NCBI GenBank assembly: GCA_964490325.1
Contig: CAZBBX010000001.1
Location: forward strand, 99,288 to 163,287
DNA length: 64,000 nt
Direction: 5' to 3'
Origin: DAOPJM01 sp964490325
GTDB lineage: Bacteria > Bacillota > Clostridia > Christensenellales > CAG-138
Shown here: one piece after another, positions 50,432-59,525 of the stretch
Layout of the letters: each line of letters begins with the position of its first letter
Position numbering within the stretch: the first letter of the stretch is position 1
Notes under the pieces: model-generated
Database searches by the model: none
Seen by the model: the letters and a program-made list of their open reading frames with translations, nothing else
What the model was told of the DNA's origin: nothing
Made by a program: the position numbers and the translations under genes

Positions 50432-51700
50432 TTGCACTATTCAGCCATGAGCGCCGCTGCGCGCACTGCGGAGCTTACCTTGCTTCGTTCCCGTTTTGAC
50501 GCCTATTGCAACTTGCACTTGTCCTTGGATCTGACTCGCGGTAAGCCCAACACGCGGCAGGTCGCCCTGTCGAACGAGATGCTTACGAACATTCCTTCGG
50601 ACGCGGACTTTGTCATGGACGGCGTTGACGTTCGCAATTACGGCGTCAACGGCGGTCTGCCTTCTACGCGGCGTTTGTTTGCGTCCTTTATGGGCGTCCC
50701 CTCGGAGCAGGTCTACATCGGCGGAAACGCAAGCCTGCAGCTGATGTACGATATCGTAGCAAAAGCGTTTACGCACGGGCTTATGCATAGTCCTCGCCCT
50801 TGGGGAAAGGAGGGAACGCTGCGCTTCCTCTGTCCCTCCCCAGGCTATGATAGGCATTTTGCGCTCACGCAGTCCTTCGGCATGGAGCTGATCCCCATTG
50901 CCATGCACGAGGACGGCCCCGATATGGACGCTGTGGAGGCCTATGCAAAGGACCCAAGCGTAAAGGGCATTTGGTGCGTGCCGAAGTATTCCAATCCCGA
51001 CGGGTATGTGTACAGCAGGACGGTGTGCGAACGCTTGGCAAAGCTTGACGCCGCCGCCCCCGACTTTACCATCCTTTGGGACAATGCCTACTGCCTGCAC
51101 AGTCTGTATGGCAAGGCCTGCGACATCCCTGAGATCTTGGAGCTTTGCTATAAGGCGGGGTATCCCGATCGTGTGTACGAATTTTGCTCGACCTCCAAGA
51201 TCACCTTTGCGGGCAGCGGTCTTGCCGCGTTTGCCTGCTCCCCTGACAATCTTGCCTACTACAAAAAGCTCAGCTCCTATCAGACCATCGGCTACAGCAA
51301 GCTGAACGAGTGGCTGCATATCCGCTTTCTTGTGGATCTACAGCACACGGAGGCGTTGATGGAGCAGCACGCTTCCATTCTGCGTCCCAAGTTCGAGGCG
51401 GTGCTGAGCGCCTTGGAGGAGAAGCTTGCCCCCTATGGCGTTGGACGCTGGACAAAGCCGATGGGCGGTTACTTTGTCAGTATGTACCTGCCGAACGGCA
51501 CCGCTAAAAGGGTCTGCGCGCTTTGCGCCAAGGCGGGCGTTAAGCTGACCCCCGCAGGCTCCGCCTATCCGTACGGCTTCGATCCGAACGACAGCCACCT
51601 GCGCCTTGCACCCTCCTATCCCTCGTTGGAGGAACTGCAAACGGCCATGGAGCTGTTCACCATCTCTGCACGCATCGCCGCGTTGGAGCAGCTTTCCTAA
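50432..51700 (+). CDS. PLP aminotransferase (aspartate aminotransferase subgroup Ic-like)
   Basis: 422-residue fold-type I aminotransferase. Motifs: LTRGKPN at the N-terminus, YGVNGGLPSTRR, GNASLQLMYD, PKYSNPDGYVYS and the PLP lysine in STSKITFAGSG. These fit the group often labelled MocR-like or Asp aminotransferase (PF12897). Substrate probably aspartate or alanine, but unproven. I chose TTG 50432 because GGAGGG lies eight bases upstream; ATG 50447 would leave it 23 bases away. Stands alone between terminators. Confidence 0.85.
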   Translation: MHYSAMSAAARTAELTLLRSRFDAYCNLHLSLDLTRGKPNTRQVALSNEMLTNIPSDADFVMDGVDVRNYGVNGGLPSTRRLFASFMGVPSEQVYIGGNASLQLMYDIVAKAFTHGLMHSPRPWGKEGTLRFLCPSPGYDRHFALTQSFGMELIPIAMHEDGPDMDAVEAYAKDPSVKGIWCVPKYSNPDGYVYSRTVCERLAKLDAAAPDFTILWDNAYCLHSLYGKACDIPEILELCYKAGYPDRVYEFCSTSKITFAGSGLAAFACSPDNLAYYKKLSSYQTIGYSKLNEWLHIRFLVDLQHTEALMEQHASILRPKFEAVLSALEEKLAPYGVGRWTKPMGGYFVSMYLPNGTAKRVCALCAKAGVKLTPAGSAYPYGFDPNDSHLRLAPSYPSLEELQTAMELFTISARIAALEQLS

Positions 51701-51718
51701 AGAGTGCCAAAAGCCCAC

Positions 51719-51770
51719 AAACAAAGATCCGCCCCTTTTGCGCCACAGAAAGCGCCTTAAGGGACGGATC
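51719..51770 (-). terminator. Terminator of the dockerin/SH3 gene
   Basis: Minus-strand stem GATCCGTCCC / GGGGCGGATC with a 25-base loop that folds further; TTTGTTTG tail. May also serve the convergent aminotransferase gene. Confidence 0.65.
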
Positions 51771-51792
51771 AATTATTTGTATTAGTCAGACG

Positions 51793-54087
51793 TTACGGCA
51801 CAAGGTATGCCGCTTGGATATAGCCAACGTCGCCGTTTGCAGGGACGATCACCTTGTACCAAGTGACAACGCCGCTGCTGTCCTTGACCGTGTCGCAGAT
51901 GCCCACAACAGTGGCAATCGTGAACGCTGTAGAGCTTGCGCTCGTTGCAGCCTTCTTGTACAGCTTGACGCCGATCGAGGCTGTGGCGTAATCGTAGACG
52001 TTCAGGGATACGCTTGTTCCCTTCACATAGCCGATCACACCCGTTTCCAGCACGATCACATGGAAGTACAGATCATTCGTTCCGCCGATGGCCGTAAAGC
52101 CGAACACGCCCAAGCGCTGCGCCTTGGTCGCCGTGCCAACAGTGCTTCCACTGTCGTCCGCCAGCTTATAGATCTTGATCGTCGTGTCGGTGCCGACAGG
52201 CGCGGGTGTTAGTGCGTAGCTGACGCCAAGCTTTGTTTCGCTTGCCAGAACATAGCCGCTCTTCGCGTCGTCCAAGGCGTTCACCTTGAGCCAGACGTCT
52301 CCGTCGTTCTCCACGACATAGCCAAGTACACCCAGCGCTGTGCTGCCGTACAGCTTCATCACCTTTGTGGAGGAGGTGCTGCTGGAGGCGCGCAGGTAGA
52401 TAAAATCATCAGCGGTCGCAACAGCGGGATAAGTCAGGTAGGCCATCGTAAGGTTGACGTAGACATACGGGATGTAGACATAGTCCGCCGTGGTCATGGA
52501 GGTCTTGATCTTGCACCAGGTCTCGCCGTCCGTGCCCGTTACATAACCGAAGATATAGATGGTGGCGCCTGCTGTAAGACTGCCTACAGCCGTGTAGGTA
52601 ACGCCTGCATTCTCTCGTGTGGTCACGGCTGTCGTTACCGTTCCGATGCTCAGCACGCTTGTCCATGGCGTCACAACGCTGCTTCCGCCGCCGCCGCTGC
52701 CGCTGAAGGCGTAACCCGAATCAGCAGCCGCAAGCTTGGTGTCCTTGACCCGGATCCACCCCTCCACGCCCGTTTCAAGTACGCGTGCGCTGTACCACTG
52801 ATCGCCGTCATTCTCGGTCTTTCCGCCTGTGGTGCCGATCGCCTCGCCTGCATACAGCGTGGCTACACGCGTGGAGGAGGTGCTGGTGGACGCGTACAAA
52901 TACTTCACACCGCCTGTGGTGGTGATGTTGGGATAGGTGATATTTTGATAAAAGGGCTTGGTCAGCGTGACGTAGTTGACGACCACATAACCCACCACAT
53001 CGGTGGTCTTGACCTGTACCTTGTACCAGTATTGGTTGGTCACGCCGTCTGCATCCTTGACCATGCCGAAGATGTATACGCCTGCGCCGCTTGCGACCAC
53101 CTTGAGCTTGGTGGACTTAGCGCTGGCGCTGCTCCAGATGCCGACCTGCGCGTTCATCACACCCTCAGCCAGCACGCCTGTCAGGCCGTTGGGAATGGGC
53201 GTTACAGGCGCTGTGCTTGTTCCCGCCGCCCCCAGCGTCGGAACGAAATCCGCATCGTCGGAGTTTTCGCTGCCCACTATGAGGTAGCCCTTGTAGATAT
53301 ACCCTGTGTACTTACCGTCCAAGGTGCGCACCTTCCAGTATTCGCTGCCCTCCTCCAGTACACCGACCTTGGTGACGGACGGGAAGATGTACAGCACCGC
53401 AGAGGAAAGCGTTGCGGAGGTAAGAAGGCTTGTGTTTGCCTGCACGTTGACAAACTTGTAGATGCGGCCCTGCGCAAAGCTTAGGTAACCCGCAAGGATG
53501 TATCCATTGTAGGTCTTGCCGCTCTTTGTGTAGGAAATGCGGTACCAGTAGCTGCTGCTGTCGTCCGTACCCTTGACCTTTTCGTAGGTGTTCACATAGT
53601 CGCCCTTGACAACGGTCGAGATATGCGTGGCCTTCTTGCTGGGTGCACTCCTAACATACAGCTCGCTTGCCGTGACCTTGCCCTCACCCGTCATGACGCC
53701 GCTGAAACCGGAAGTCGCTGTGGGCGTGGGCGTAGGCGTGGGCGTGGGCGTGGGCGTATTCGTGGGCGTAGGGGTAGACGTATTGGTCGGAGGCGCTGTT
53801 ACGACCGCAGCGGAAGGCGGCAGCGTATCCAGCTTGACCGAGTAGCGAAGGATCGCCGCTGCGTCTGCTGCGTTGACCTTTGTGTCGCTGTTCACATCGC
53901 CATTTATGAGCGACTGCCCCGCCAGCGGCTCCAGACCCACGCTGTAGCGCAGGATGGAGGCAGCATCGGCGCTGTCTACCGCTCCGCTGAGATTCACATC
54001 GCCCAGCAGCGTATCGGCCTGCACGACTGCAGCAGAGGTGCAGAAACAAAGCAGCAAGGCAAGCAACAAAGCAATGTTGCGTTTCAT
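51793..54087 (-). CDS. Secreted dockerin protein with multiple SH3-like repeats
   Basis: 764 residues. Signal peptide (1-24), two dockerin repeats (GDVNLSGAVDSADAASILRY and GDVNSDTKVNAADAAAILRY, about 28-88), a Thr/Pro linker (about 100-125), then about six to seven beta-rich repeats of 70-100 residues with YVRSAPSKKATHI, LYASTSTSSTRVATLY and YLRASSSTSSTKVMKLY, the pattern of bacterial SH3 (SH3b) domains that bind cell wall. A Ser/Gly linker lies near residue 460. No catalytic domain is seen, so it may be a wall-anchoring or scaffold partner. GGGAGG precedes the ATG. Confidence 0.8.
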   Translation of the reverse strand: MKRNIALLLALLLCFCTSAAVVQADTLLGDVNLSGAVDSADAASILRYSVGLEPLAGQSLINGDVNSDTKVNAADAAAILRYSVKLDTLPPSAAVVTAPPTNTSTPTPTNTPTPTPTPTPTPTATSGFSGVMTGEGKVTASELYVRSAPSKKATHISTVVKGDYVNTYEKVKGTDDSSSYWYRISYTKSGKTYNGYILAGYLSFAQGRIYKFVNVQANTSLLTSATLSSAVLYIFPSVTKVGVLEEGSEYWKVRTLDGKYTGYIYKGYLIVGSENSDDADFVPTLGAAGTSTAPVTPIPNGLTGVLAEGVMNAQVGIWSSASAKSTKLKVVASGAGVYIFGMVKDADGVTNQYWYKVQVKTTDVVGYVVVNYVTLTKPFYQNITYPNITTTGGVKYLYASTSTSSTRVATLYAGEAIGTTGGKTENDGDQWYSARVLETGVEGWIRVKDTKLAAADSGYAFSGSGGGGSSVVTPWTSVLSIGTVTTAVTTRENAGVTYTAVGSLTAGATIYIFGYVTGTDGETWCKIKTSMTTADYVYIPYVYVNLTMAYLTYPAVATADDFIYLRASSSTSSTKVMKLYGSTALGVLGYVVENDGDVWLKVNALDDAKSGYVLASETKLGVSYALTPAPVGTDTTIKIYKLADDSGSTVGTATKAQRLGVFGFTAIGGTNDLYFHVIVLETGVIGYVKGTSVSLNVYDYATASIGVKLYKKAATSASSTAFTIATVVGICDTVKDSSGVVTWYKVIVPANGDVGYIQAAYLVP
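53719..53785 (-). repeat. Short GTGGGC-type tandem repeats coding a Thr-Pro linker
   Basis: Degenerate hexanucleotide repeat (GTGGGC with GTAGGC and similar changes) coding alternating Thr-Pro residues in the linker of the dockerin/SH3 protein. Multiple of three, prone to slippage in frame. Confidence 0.85.
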
Positions 54088-54103
54088 TATGTGGCTCCCT
54101 CCC

Positions 54104-54122
54104 GCATATACTTTCTATATGC
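54104..54122. promoter_or_regulatory. Inverted repeat just upstream of the SH3 gene ribosome-binding site
   Basis: GCATATA-CTTTC-TATATGC, perfect 7-bp arms, placed directly before GGGAGGG of the minus-strand gene and after its promoter. Operator or mRNA-stability hairpin. Confidence 0.45.
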
Positions 54123-54139
54123 GCATAATTCTATGATGT

Positions 54140-54169
54140 ATTGTACCACGATACTTCCATAAAAAGCAA
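54140..54169 (-). promoter_or_regulatory. Promoter of the dockerin/SH3 gene
   Basis: Minus strand TTGCTT, 18-base spacer, TACAAT (with TGG before it). Confidence 0.5.
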
Positions 54170-54257
54170 GGTCTTGCCGAACGCAGATGCAAGCAGATTG
54201 TAAAAACATCATGAATACGACAGTGAAAGATATATTGTGCGAACTGGCTTCCCTTCC

Positions 54258-54286
54258 TTGACTTCCCTTTTGCAAGGCGATAGAAT
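54258..54286 (+). promoter_or_regulatory. Promoter of the cysteine desulfidase gene
   Basis: TTGACT, 17-base spacer, TAGAAT, 31 bases before the GTG start. Confidence 0.7.
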
Positions 54287-54317
54287 CAAGGCAGGATCAG
54301 TGAAGGGGGACTCGGAC

Positions 54318-55619
54318 GTGGAAGGTACACCGCATTATGCACAGTATGTACGCATCCTAAAGGAGGAGCTTCTGCCGGCTTTGGGCTGTACCGAGCCCAT
54401 CGCCATTGCCTATGCCGCCGCAAAAGCCCGAGAAACGCTTGGCAGACTGCCTGAGCGCTGCCAGATCGAGGTAAGCGGCAACATCATCAAAAACGTTAAG
54501 AGCGTCTCCGTGCCGCATACAGGCGGCTTAAAGGGCATAGCGGCCTCCGTTGCCGCTGGCGTTACCGTAGGTGATGGGAACGCTTCCTTGGAGGTGCTGT
54601 CAAGGGTCGATCCCGCACAGGTCCCCTCCATCGCCGCCTACATGGAATCTCACGTTATCCGCGTGCTTCCCGCCGATACGGATCTGAATTTTTATATCGC
54701 CATGCGTGTGTTTGACGGCGTTGACAGCGCAGAAGTCATCATCGAAAACTATCACACCAACATCGTATCCATTCGGCGCAACGACCATCAATTGTTCTGC
54801 GCCGATGGAAAGCATACAGATGAATGCGTTACGGATCGAAGCGTTCTGAACGTGGAAGAGATCGTACGCTTTGCCGACACCGTGCAGCTGTCCGACGTGA
54901 GCGACTGTCTGCAGGAGCAGATCCGTCTCAACAGCGCTATCGCTGAAGAAGGCTTAACGGGGCATTGGGGCGCGGAGATCGGACGAACGCTTCTTGGTTC
55001 CTCGCCCGACGATCCGCTCATTCGTGCCAGAGCCTATGCCGCCGCGGGTTCGGATGCGCGCATGAGCGGCTGCGGCCTGCCGGTCATCATCGTGTCAGGC
55101 AGCGGGAATCAGGGCTTGACCTGTTCCCTCCCCGTTATTGTGTATGCAAAGGAATTGGGCTGCAGCGAGGAACGTTTGCTGCGTGCCTTGATCGTATCCG
55201 ATCTTGTGACCATCCATCAAAAGACCGGGATCGGCAGGCTCTCCGCCTATTGCGGCGCCGTCTCCGCAGGCTGTGGCGCGGGGACAGGCATTGCCTATCT
55301 CAAGCACGGCGCAGATTACCGCATCATTGCGCATACGCTGGTCAACGCCGTTGCCATCCTCTCCGGTATGGTCTGCGACGGCGCCAAGCCCTCCTGCGCC
55401 GCGAAGATCGCCGCAGCCGTAGACGCGGGGATCCTGGGTCTAAATATCTATGAGAATGGCCATCATCAGTTCATCGGCGGTGAAGGCATCGTTGCAAAGG
55501 GTGTGGAAAACACCATACGCAATGTTTCGCGCATCGCGCATGACGGAATGTGTGAAACCGACAAGCAGATCCTAAGGATCATGGTGGAGGAAGGGCCGCG
55601 GTCGGTGTTAGATTCTTAG
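54318..55619 (+). CDS. cyuA: L-cysteine desulfidase family protein (CyuA/UPF0597)
   Basis: 433 residues, the normal length of the CyuA/CdsB (UPF0597) family. These Fe-S enzymes split L-cysteine into pyruvate, ammonia and sulfide. The cluster ligand C24 (LGCTEPIA) and the late pair CDGAKPSC match the family pattern. GTG 54318 has GGGGGA eight bases upstream; an upstream in-frame start would place the promoter inside the gene. Serine dehydratase-like activity is possible. It stands alone, divergent from the SH3 gene. Confidence 0.88.
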   Translation: MEGTPHYAQYVRILKEELLPALGCTEPIAIAYAAAKARETLGRLPERCQIEVSGNIIKNVKSVSVPHTGGLKGIAASVAAGVTVGDGNASLEVLSRVDPAQVPSIAAYMESHVIRVLPADTDLNFYIAMRVFDGVDSAEVIIENYHTNIVSIRRNDHQLFCADGKHTDECVTDRSVLNVEEIVRFADTVQLSDVSDCLQEQIRLNSAIAEEGLTGHWGAEIGRTLLGSSPDDPLIRARAYAAAGSDARMSGCGLPVIIVSGSGNQGLTCSLPVIVYAKELGCSEERLLRALIVSDLVTIHQKTGIGRLSAYCGAVSAGCGAGTGIAYLKHGADYRIIAHTLVNAVAILSGMVCDGAKPSCAAKIAAAVDAGILGLNIYENGHHQFIGGEGIVAKGVENTIRNVSRIAHDGMCETDKQILRIMVEEGPRSVLDS

Positions 55620-55678
55620 CCCTGCTGCTTTCTGCTGCAAGGCTGCCGCTGATAAGCTGTGTGCCTATGAACTTAGCC

Positions 55679-56938
55679 CTACAGCTCCGAGTCAAGGAAC
55701 AGACTTGTAAAGCCCATGAACCGAAGCGGTTCTTTGAAGCCCTGCTTCTCCAAAAAGCCCCCTAAAAGATCCAGCATGGCCAACAGATCCGCATTGGCAA
55801 GGGCTGCGTCCTCCTCTGCTGCTATTTCGTTGTTGTCGTTCTTGAGCTGCAATTGAGAGCTTTTTCCGCTGTACAATTTACTGTTCAGGGCGCATTGATA
55901 GAAATCCGCATCAAGATCTTTCTGGTGGAGCACCAGCATGTACCCACCGCTATAGAAGATCACGATTCTTGTGCTTCGTGGGATATGCCCATCTTCCATG
56001 GGATAATACAGAAGGAAGACCGCGCCAAAGTTCAATCTGCCTTGGTCGGAAGCGTTTTCGCCCACATCGTACTCCTCATAGCTGAGCAGCAGCAGACCGT
56101 TTTCGTCCACAAGGGCACAGGCGTCCAGGTCGATGTCGGAGATCGTCTCGGCGTTTTCCAGGTAGTACTCCCGATAAAAGCGATAGATCGCGATTCTGCC
56201 ATGCGCCATGGCATACTCCGTATCGCCAAGCTCACTAAAAACGTTTTGTGCCTGCGCAAACTCGCCTGCATCGATCAGCTGATCGCCCAATAGGTATCCG
56301 CAGCTGCGCGCCAGCTTTTGGCAGTCCTTATAATCGTCAAGCTCGCCAAACAGCGTCCGTGCCGCCTCGTACTCCTTGGCCTCCATCAGCGCCTTGGCCT
56401 TCCCATACTTGCTTGCTTTAATCGCAAGGTCGCGTTCGTCACTTTCCGCCATGTCCTCCAAGAGCAGCAGTGCCGCATCGTAGGAGCCGTCTTCCATCAA
56501 TGCCGCTGCCTGCTTAAGGCGGCAGCTGTTAAGGCGCTCCGAGCTGTCCGAATAACTGCCAAGCTCCAAATACAGCTCTGCGGCCTTGTCGTATTCCGCA
56601 GCGTCCTCCAATGCCAGTGCTTGCTTGTATTGACAGAAAAGCGCATGCGTGGCAGAGTCCTCGTACTTGCCAAGCGCAAAGAACATCGCTTCCGCCTCCT
56701 TATAGGAGCCGTCGGCTTCCGCCTGCAGGGCAAGCTGATATCGGCAGGCAAGCACACGCTCCCCGCTTAGCTTGTAGGCAGTGTCCCCGTCCGTCAAGGT
56801 CTCGTATACCTCCAGTGCCTCTGCATACGAGCCCGCTTCATAGAGAGCTTCCGCCTTGCTGTACGTTTGGCTCCTGCAGCCGCAGATGGGCAGAAGCATG
56901 CAACACACCAGCAGGATACAGCCGATCCGCTTTTTCAT
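55679..56938 (-). CDS. TPR-like repeat lipoprotein
   Basis: 419 residues. Lipoprotein signal ending LPICGC (C21), then about six helical repeats of 35-40 residues with recurring AxxYxxAxxxFxxLGxYxDS, resembling TPR/Sel1 motifs, over residues about 25-250, and a unique beta-rich C-terminal domain of about 150 residues. Probably anchored to the outer face of the membrane; role unknown. ATG 56938 has GAGG five bases upstream. It is the intact paralogue of the gene at 57005-58269, in the same order and orientation. Confidence 0.75.
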   Translation of the reverse strand: MKKRIGCILLVCCMLLPICGCRSQTYSKAEALYEAGSYAEALEVYETLTDGDTAYKLSGERVLACRYQLALQAEADGSYKEAEAMFFALGKYEDSATHALFCQYKQALALEDAAEYDKAAELYLELGSYSDSSERLNSCRLKQAAALMEDGSYDAALLLLEDMAESDERDLAIKASKYGKAKALMEAKEYEAARTLFGELDDYKDCQKLARSCGYLLGDQLIDAGEFAQAQNVFSELGDTEYAMAHGRIAIYRFYREYYLENAETISDIDLDACALVDENGLLLLSYEEYDVGENASDQGRLNFGAVFLLYYPMEDGHIPRSTRIVIFYSGGYMLVLHQKDLDADFYQCALNSKLYSGKSSQLQLKNDNNEIAAEEDAALANADLLAMLDLLGGFLEKQGFKEPLRFMGFTSLFLDSEL

Positions 56939-57004
56939 GTTCGCCTCGATCTTCGTTAAGTTCAAGCTCTTCCTTCGGGCTGCACCGCTCCCATGCGCTT
57001 ATGG

Positions 57005-58269
57005 CTATGCCGTGTAGTTCGAAAAGCCCAGATGCATCAGCGGGTCGGTAAAACCGTTCTCCGTCAGGAAATTTTCCAGCAGCGACAGTATTGCCTGCAG
57101 TTCACCATTTGCCGTTGCAACGGAATTCTCGCTCTTGGGATCTTTCCCGCTGTTGTCCGTGAGCGACAGACTGCTGCCAAGCCCCGTATAGTCCTCACAG
57201 GGCACGGTGGACAGCAGATAGCTGTCAGCCGCGTCTTGGCGCATGTCATAATGCATGAAATAGAGTTCGCTGTTCTTGTAAAAGAGAACCAAGGCGCTGT
57301 AGTAGCTGTTGGTGGTGTTGCGCAGCGCGGAGTTCATGCCGATATAGGTAAGGATGACGCAGCCATTCTCTATGTTGCTGCTCCCGGGAACGGAGCTGAG
57401 CGCCTCCTCGGTATAGTGCAGCAGCGCAATACAGCTGCTGTTGCTCAGATTGAGCATCTTCGTATCGCTGTAGGAGGTCGCCAATGCGTTCTCTTCATAG
57501 TAGGCTTTCATCCAAAGAAAGATCGCACGGCGGCCCATGTTGCGGGCATCCTTGTATTTTCCGACCCTCTGCAGATAGCTCTGCGCCTTAGGATAATCTC
57601 CTTCATCAAAGAGCTGCTTTCCGTAATTGTAACAGCATTTCTTCAGCTGGGTCTCGCTGTCCTCATATGCCCCAAGCTCCGTAAACAGCTGCAGCGCCCC
57701 CTCGTAATCGGACGCCTCCATCAGCTGCTGCGCTTTTCCGTACTTGCAGCTGATCAGGTGGGTCGCGCTGCCCTGATAGTCCGTCAGTCCGCCAAGAAGC
57801 TCCAGTGCAGTGTCGTACTCCCCTGCCTCCTCAAAGGCAAGCGCCATTTGAAAGTGGCAGTCGTCAACATGTGCCGCGCAGTCTTGGTAACTTTTTAAGC
57901 GGTGAATGCTTCCGCCGCCTTTTCGTATTCTCCGGCTTCCTCCAAGGCCAAGGCCAAGCTGTACTTGCAGGCCTTGATGCGATCCTTGCAGTCCTCATAG
58001 CTGCCTAAGGCGGTATAGGCCGTGATCGCATCGCTGTATGAGCCGTCATTCTCCAATGCCAAGGCCTGTTGGTAACGGCAGGCGCTGACCATGTCTTCGC
58101 TGTCCTTGTAGGGCTCGTCGCCCTCGCTCAAAGCTTCAAACAGTTGGCAGGCAGCCGCATAATCACCCGATTGATACAGGGTCTGTGCGTTTTTGTAGTC
58201 GCTGCTGTTACAGGCGCACAGCAGCAGCACAAGCGCCTCGCTCAAAATGAATAGGATACGTTTTTGCAT
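57005..58269 (-). pseudogene. TPR-like lipoprotein, interrupted by a one-base frameshift
   Basis: The gene starts at ATG 58269 (AAGGAGG upstream) with a lipoprotein signal (LLLCACN) and TPR-like repeats, but stops at 57895 after EKAAEAFTA. The reading continues in the -1 frame (SYQDCAAHVDDC, then MALAFEEAGEY) to 57005. A single missing base near 57890-57900, in a T-run (GCTTAAAAAG on the coding strand), joins both parts. Restored, it is 421 residues, against 419 for the intact neighbour. The disruption may be real, phase-variable or a sequencing error. The second part has no own ribosome-binding site. Confidence 0.8.
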
Positions 58270-58399
58270 CTGTTTGTCCTCCTTGCTCTGTCCATGCGGT
58301 CTATTTTGATCCCCATTAAGATGTAGGGGGAATGTACATTCGCTAAATACTATGCGGGATCTCGTATGAATGTTTAACCTAAAAATAACGCTTAAGTAT

Positions 58400-58428
58400 A
58401 CAATAATGCAAAATGTATATTTTGTCAA
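58400..58428 (-). promoter_or_regulatory. Promoter of the TPR lipoprotein pair
   Basis: Minus strand TTGACA, 17-base spacer, TATTGT. It gives the TPR genes their own transcription start downstream of the radical SAM gene. Confidence 0.5.
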
Positions 58429-58448
58429 GGGGGAAGCGGGAGTTGTCG

Positions 58449-59516
58449 TTAGAAATATCGCTTGCTTAGATACGCAGCGCCGTACCGTTCGTACAGGGCC
58501 TTGCCCAAAGCATCTGCGGCGCATATGAAAGCCTGTTCAAGGGCGCATTGCTGCGGAGAAACGATGTGCATGTCGCCGTTTTGTTGAAAATTCAGACAGG
58601 CGCAGCTGTGCTTGCAGCGCGAAGCAAGGGCGCAGCTGCGGCAGGAAGCAATGGGCTGCGACGCGCTTTGAAACAATTCGCGTTGCTTGGCGCGATCGAT
58701 CCCCGTAAAGACGGTACCCATTTTGTAGGCGGCAAGGCCGAGAAACTGATTGCAGGGATACAGACCGCCGTCCGTGTCCACCGATGGCTGCCGCACGCCC
58801 AAATTACAGCTTGCGCAGGGAACACCATACACGCCCGCCTTCAGCTTCTCCTCCAAATTCAATATGGCAAAGCTTGGATCGGCAGTAAGCAGGGGCAACA
58901 GCTTCCTAAGCTGTTCTGCAAAAACTGCAACGCTTTCGTCCGTCCAGTTTGCGTTTGCCCTTACGTCGGGCGCTATGAGTATGCGCCGAAAGCCAAGATC
59001 GTGCAGCTGCCCAACGGCGTCACAAAGGCTTTCCGCGTCATTTGCGGGGATGGTCAGCATGGCGACCGCGTTGGGCTGACGATCTAAAAGCTGCGGAACG
59101 ATGGCATTTAGCCTCTCTTCCGTTCCCTGCCCCATCTTGTCTTGGCGGTTCTTATCCTGCAGCACGCCGTCATGCGACAGCGCGATCTTCAGTTGGTGCT
59201 CAGTCGCCCAGTCAAGGAAGGCCGCATTGAGCAGCAAGCCGTTCGTTGTAATGCGGAAGGAGACGCTTTTCCCTTGCTCCCTCCCCCGCCATTTTGCATA
59301 GTCCACCGCTTCTTTGATGCGTTCAACTTCCAAGAGCGGCTCGCCGCCAAAAAAACTGAACCCATGCATCCTGTGCAAGGGTTCAGAAAAAGCAAGATCC
59401 ACGGTGGCGCGCACCGTATTGGCATCCATCCGAAGGCAAGTGCCGCCCTGTCCCTGTTCGTAACAGTAGCTGCAGTTGAGTTGGCAAAGCTTTGTCAGAT
59501 GCAGGGTCAGGTTCAT
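58449..59516 (-). CDS. Radical SAM/SPASM maturase
   Basis: 355 residues. The radical SAM motif CQLNCSYC (C11, C15, C18) lies near the N-terminus, with FFGGEPLLE and FRITTNGLLL of the barrel. The C-terminal SPASM domain has CASC, YPCNQF, CRSCALASRCKHSC (CxxCxxxxxCxxxC) and a last Cys in PQQC, enough for two auxiliary [4Fe-4S] clusters. It resembles anaerobic sulfatase maturases and RiPP maturases that modify Cys, Ser or aromatic side chains. It starts nine bases after the lipoprotein gene 59526-60122 with no ribosome-binding site of its own, so it is likely coupled to it. Substrate unknown; the lipoprotein leader is the best candidate. Confidence 0.85.
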   Translation of the reverse strand: MNLTLHLTKLCQLNCSYCYEQGQGGTCLRMDANTVRATVDLAFSEPLHRMHGFSFFGGEPLLEVERIKEAVDYAKWRGREQGKSVSFRITTNGLLLNAAFLDWATEHQLKIALSHDGVLQDKNRQDKMGQGTEERLNAIVPQLLDRQPNAVAMLTIPANDAESLCDAVGQLHDLGFRRILIAPDVRANANWTDESVAVFAEQLRKLLPLLTADPSFAILNLEEKLKAGVYGVPCASCNLGVRQPSVDTDGGLYPCNQFLGLAAYKMGTVFTGIDRAKQRELFQSASQPIASCRSCALASRCKHSCACLNFQQNGDMHIVSPQQCALEQAFICAADALGKALYERYGAAYLSKRYF

Positions 59517-59525
59517 GGCAGCAGC

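Noticed and set aside
57850..57930. Programmed -1 frameshift in the TPR lipoprotein.
   Set aside because: There is no slippery heptamer in the zero frame before the stop codon and no clear stimulatory structure; a simple base loss explains it.
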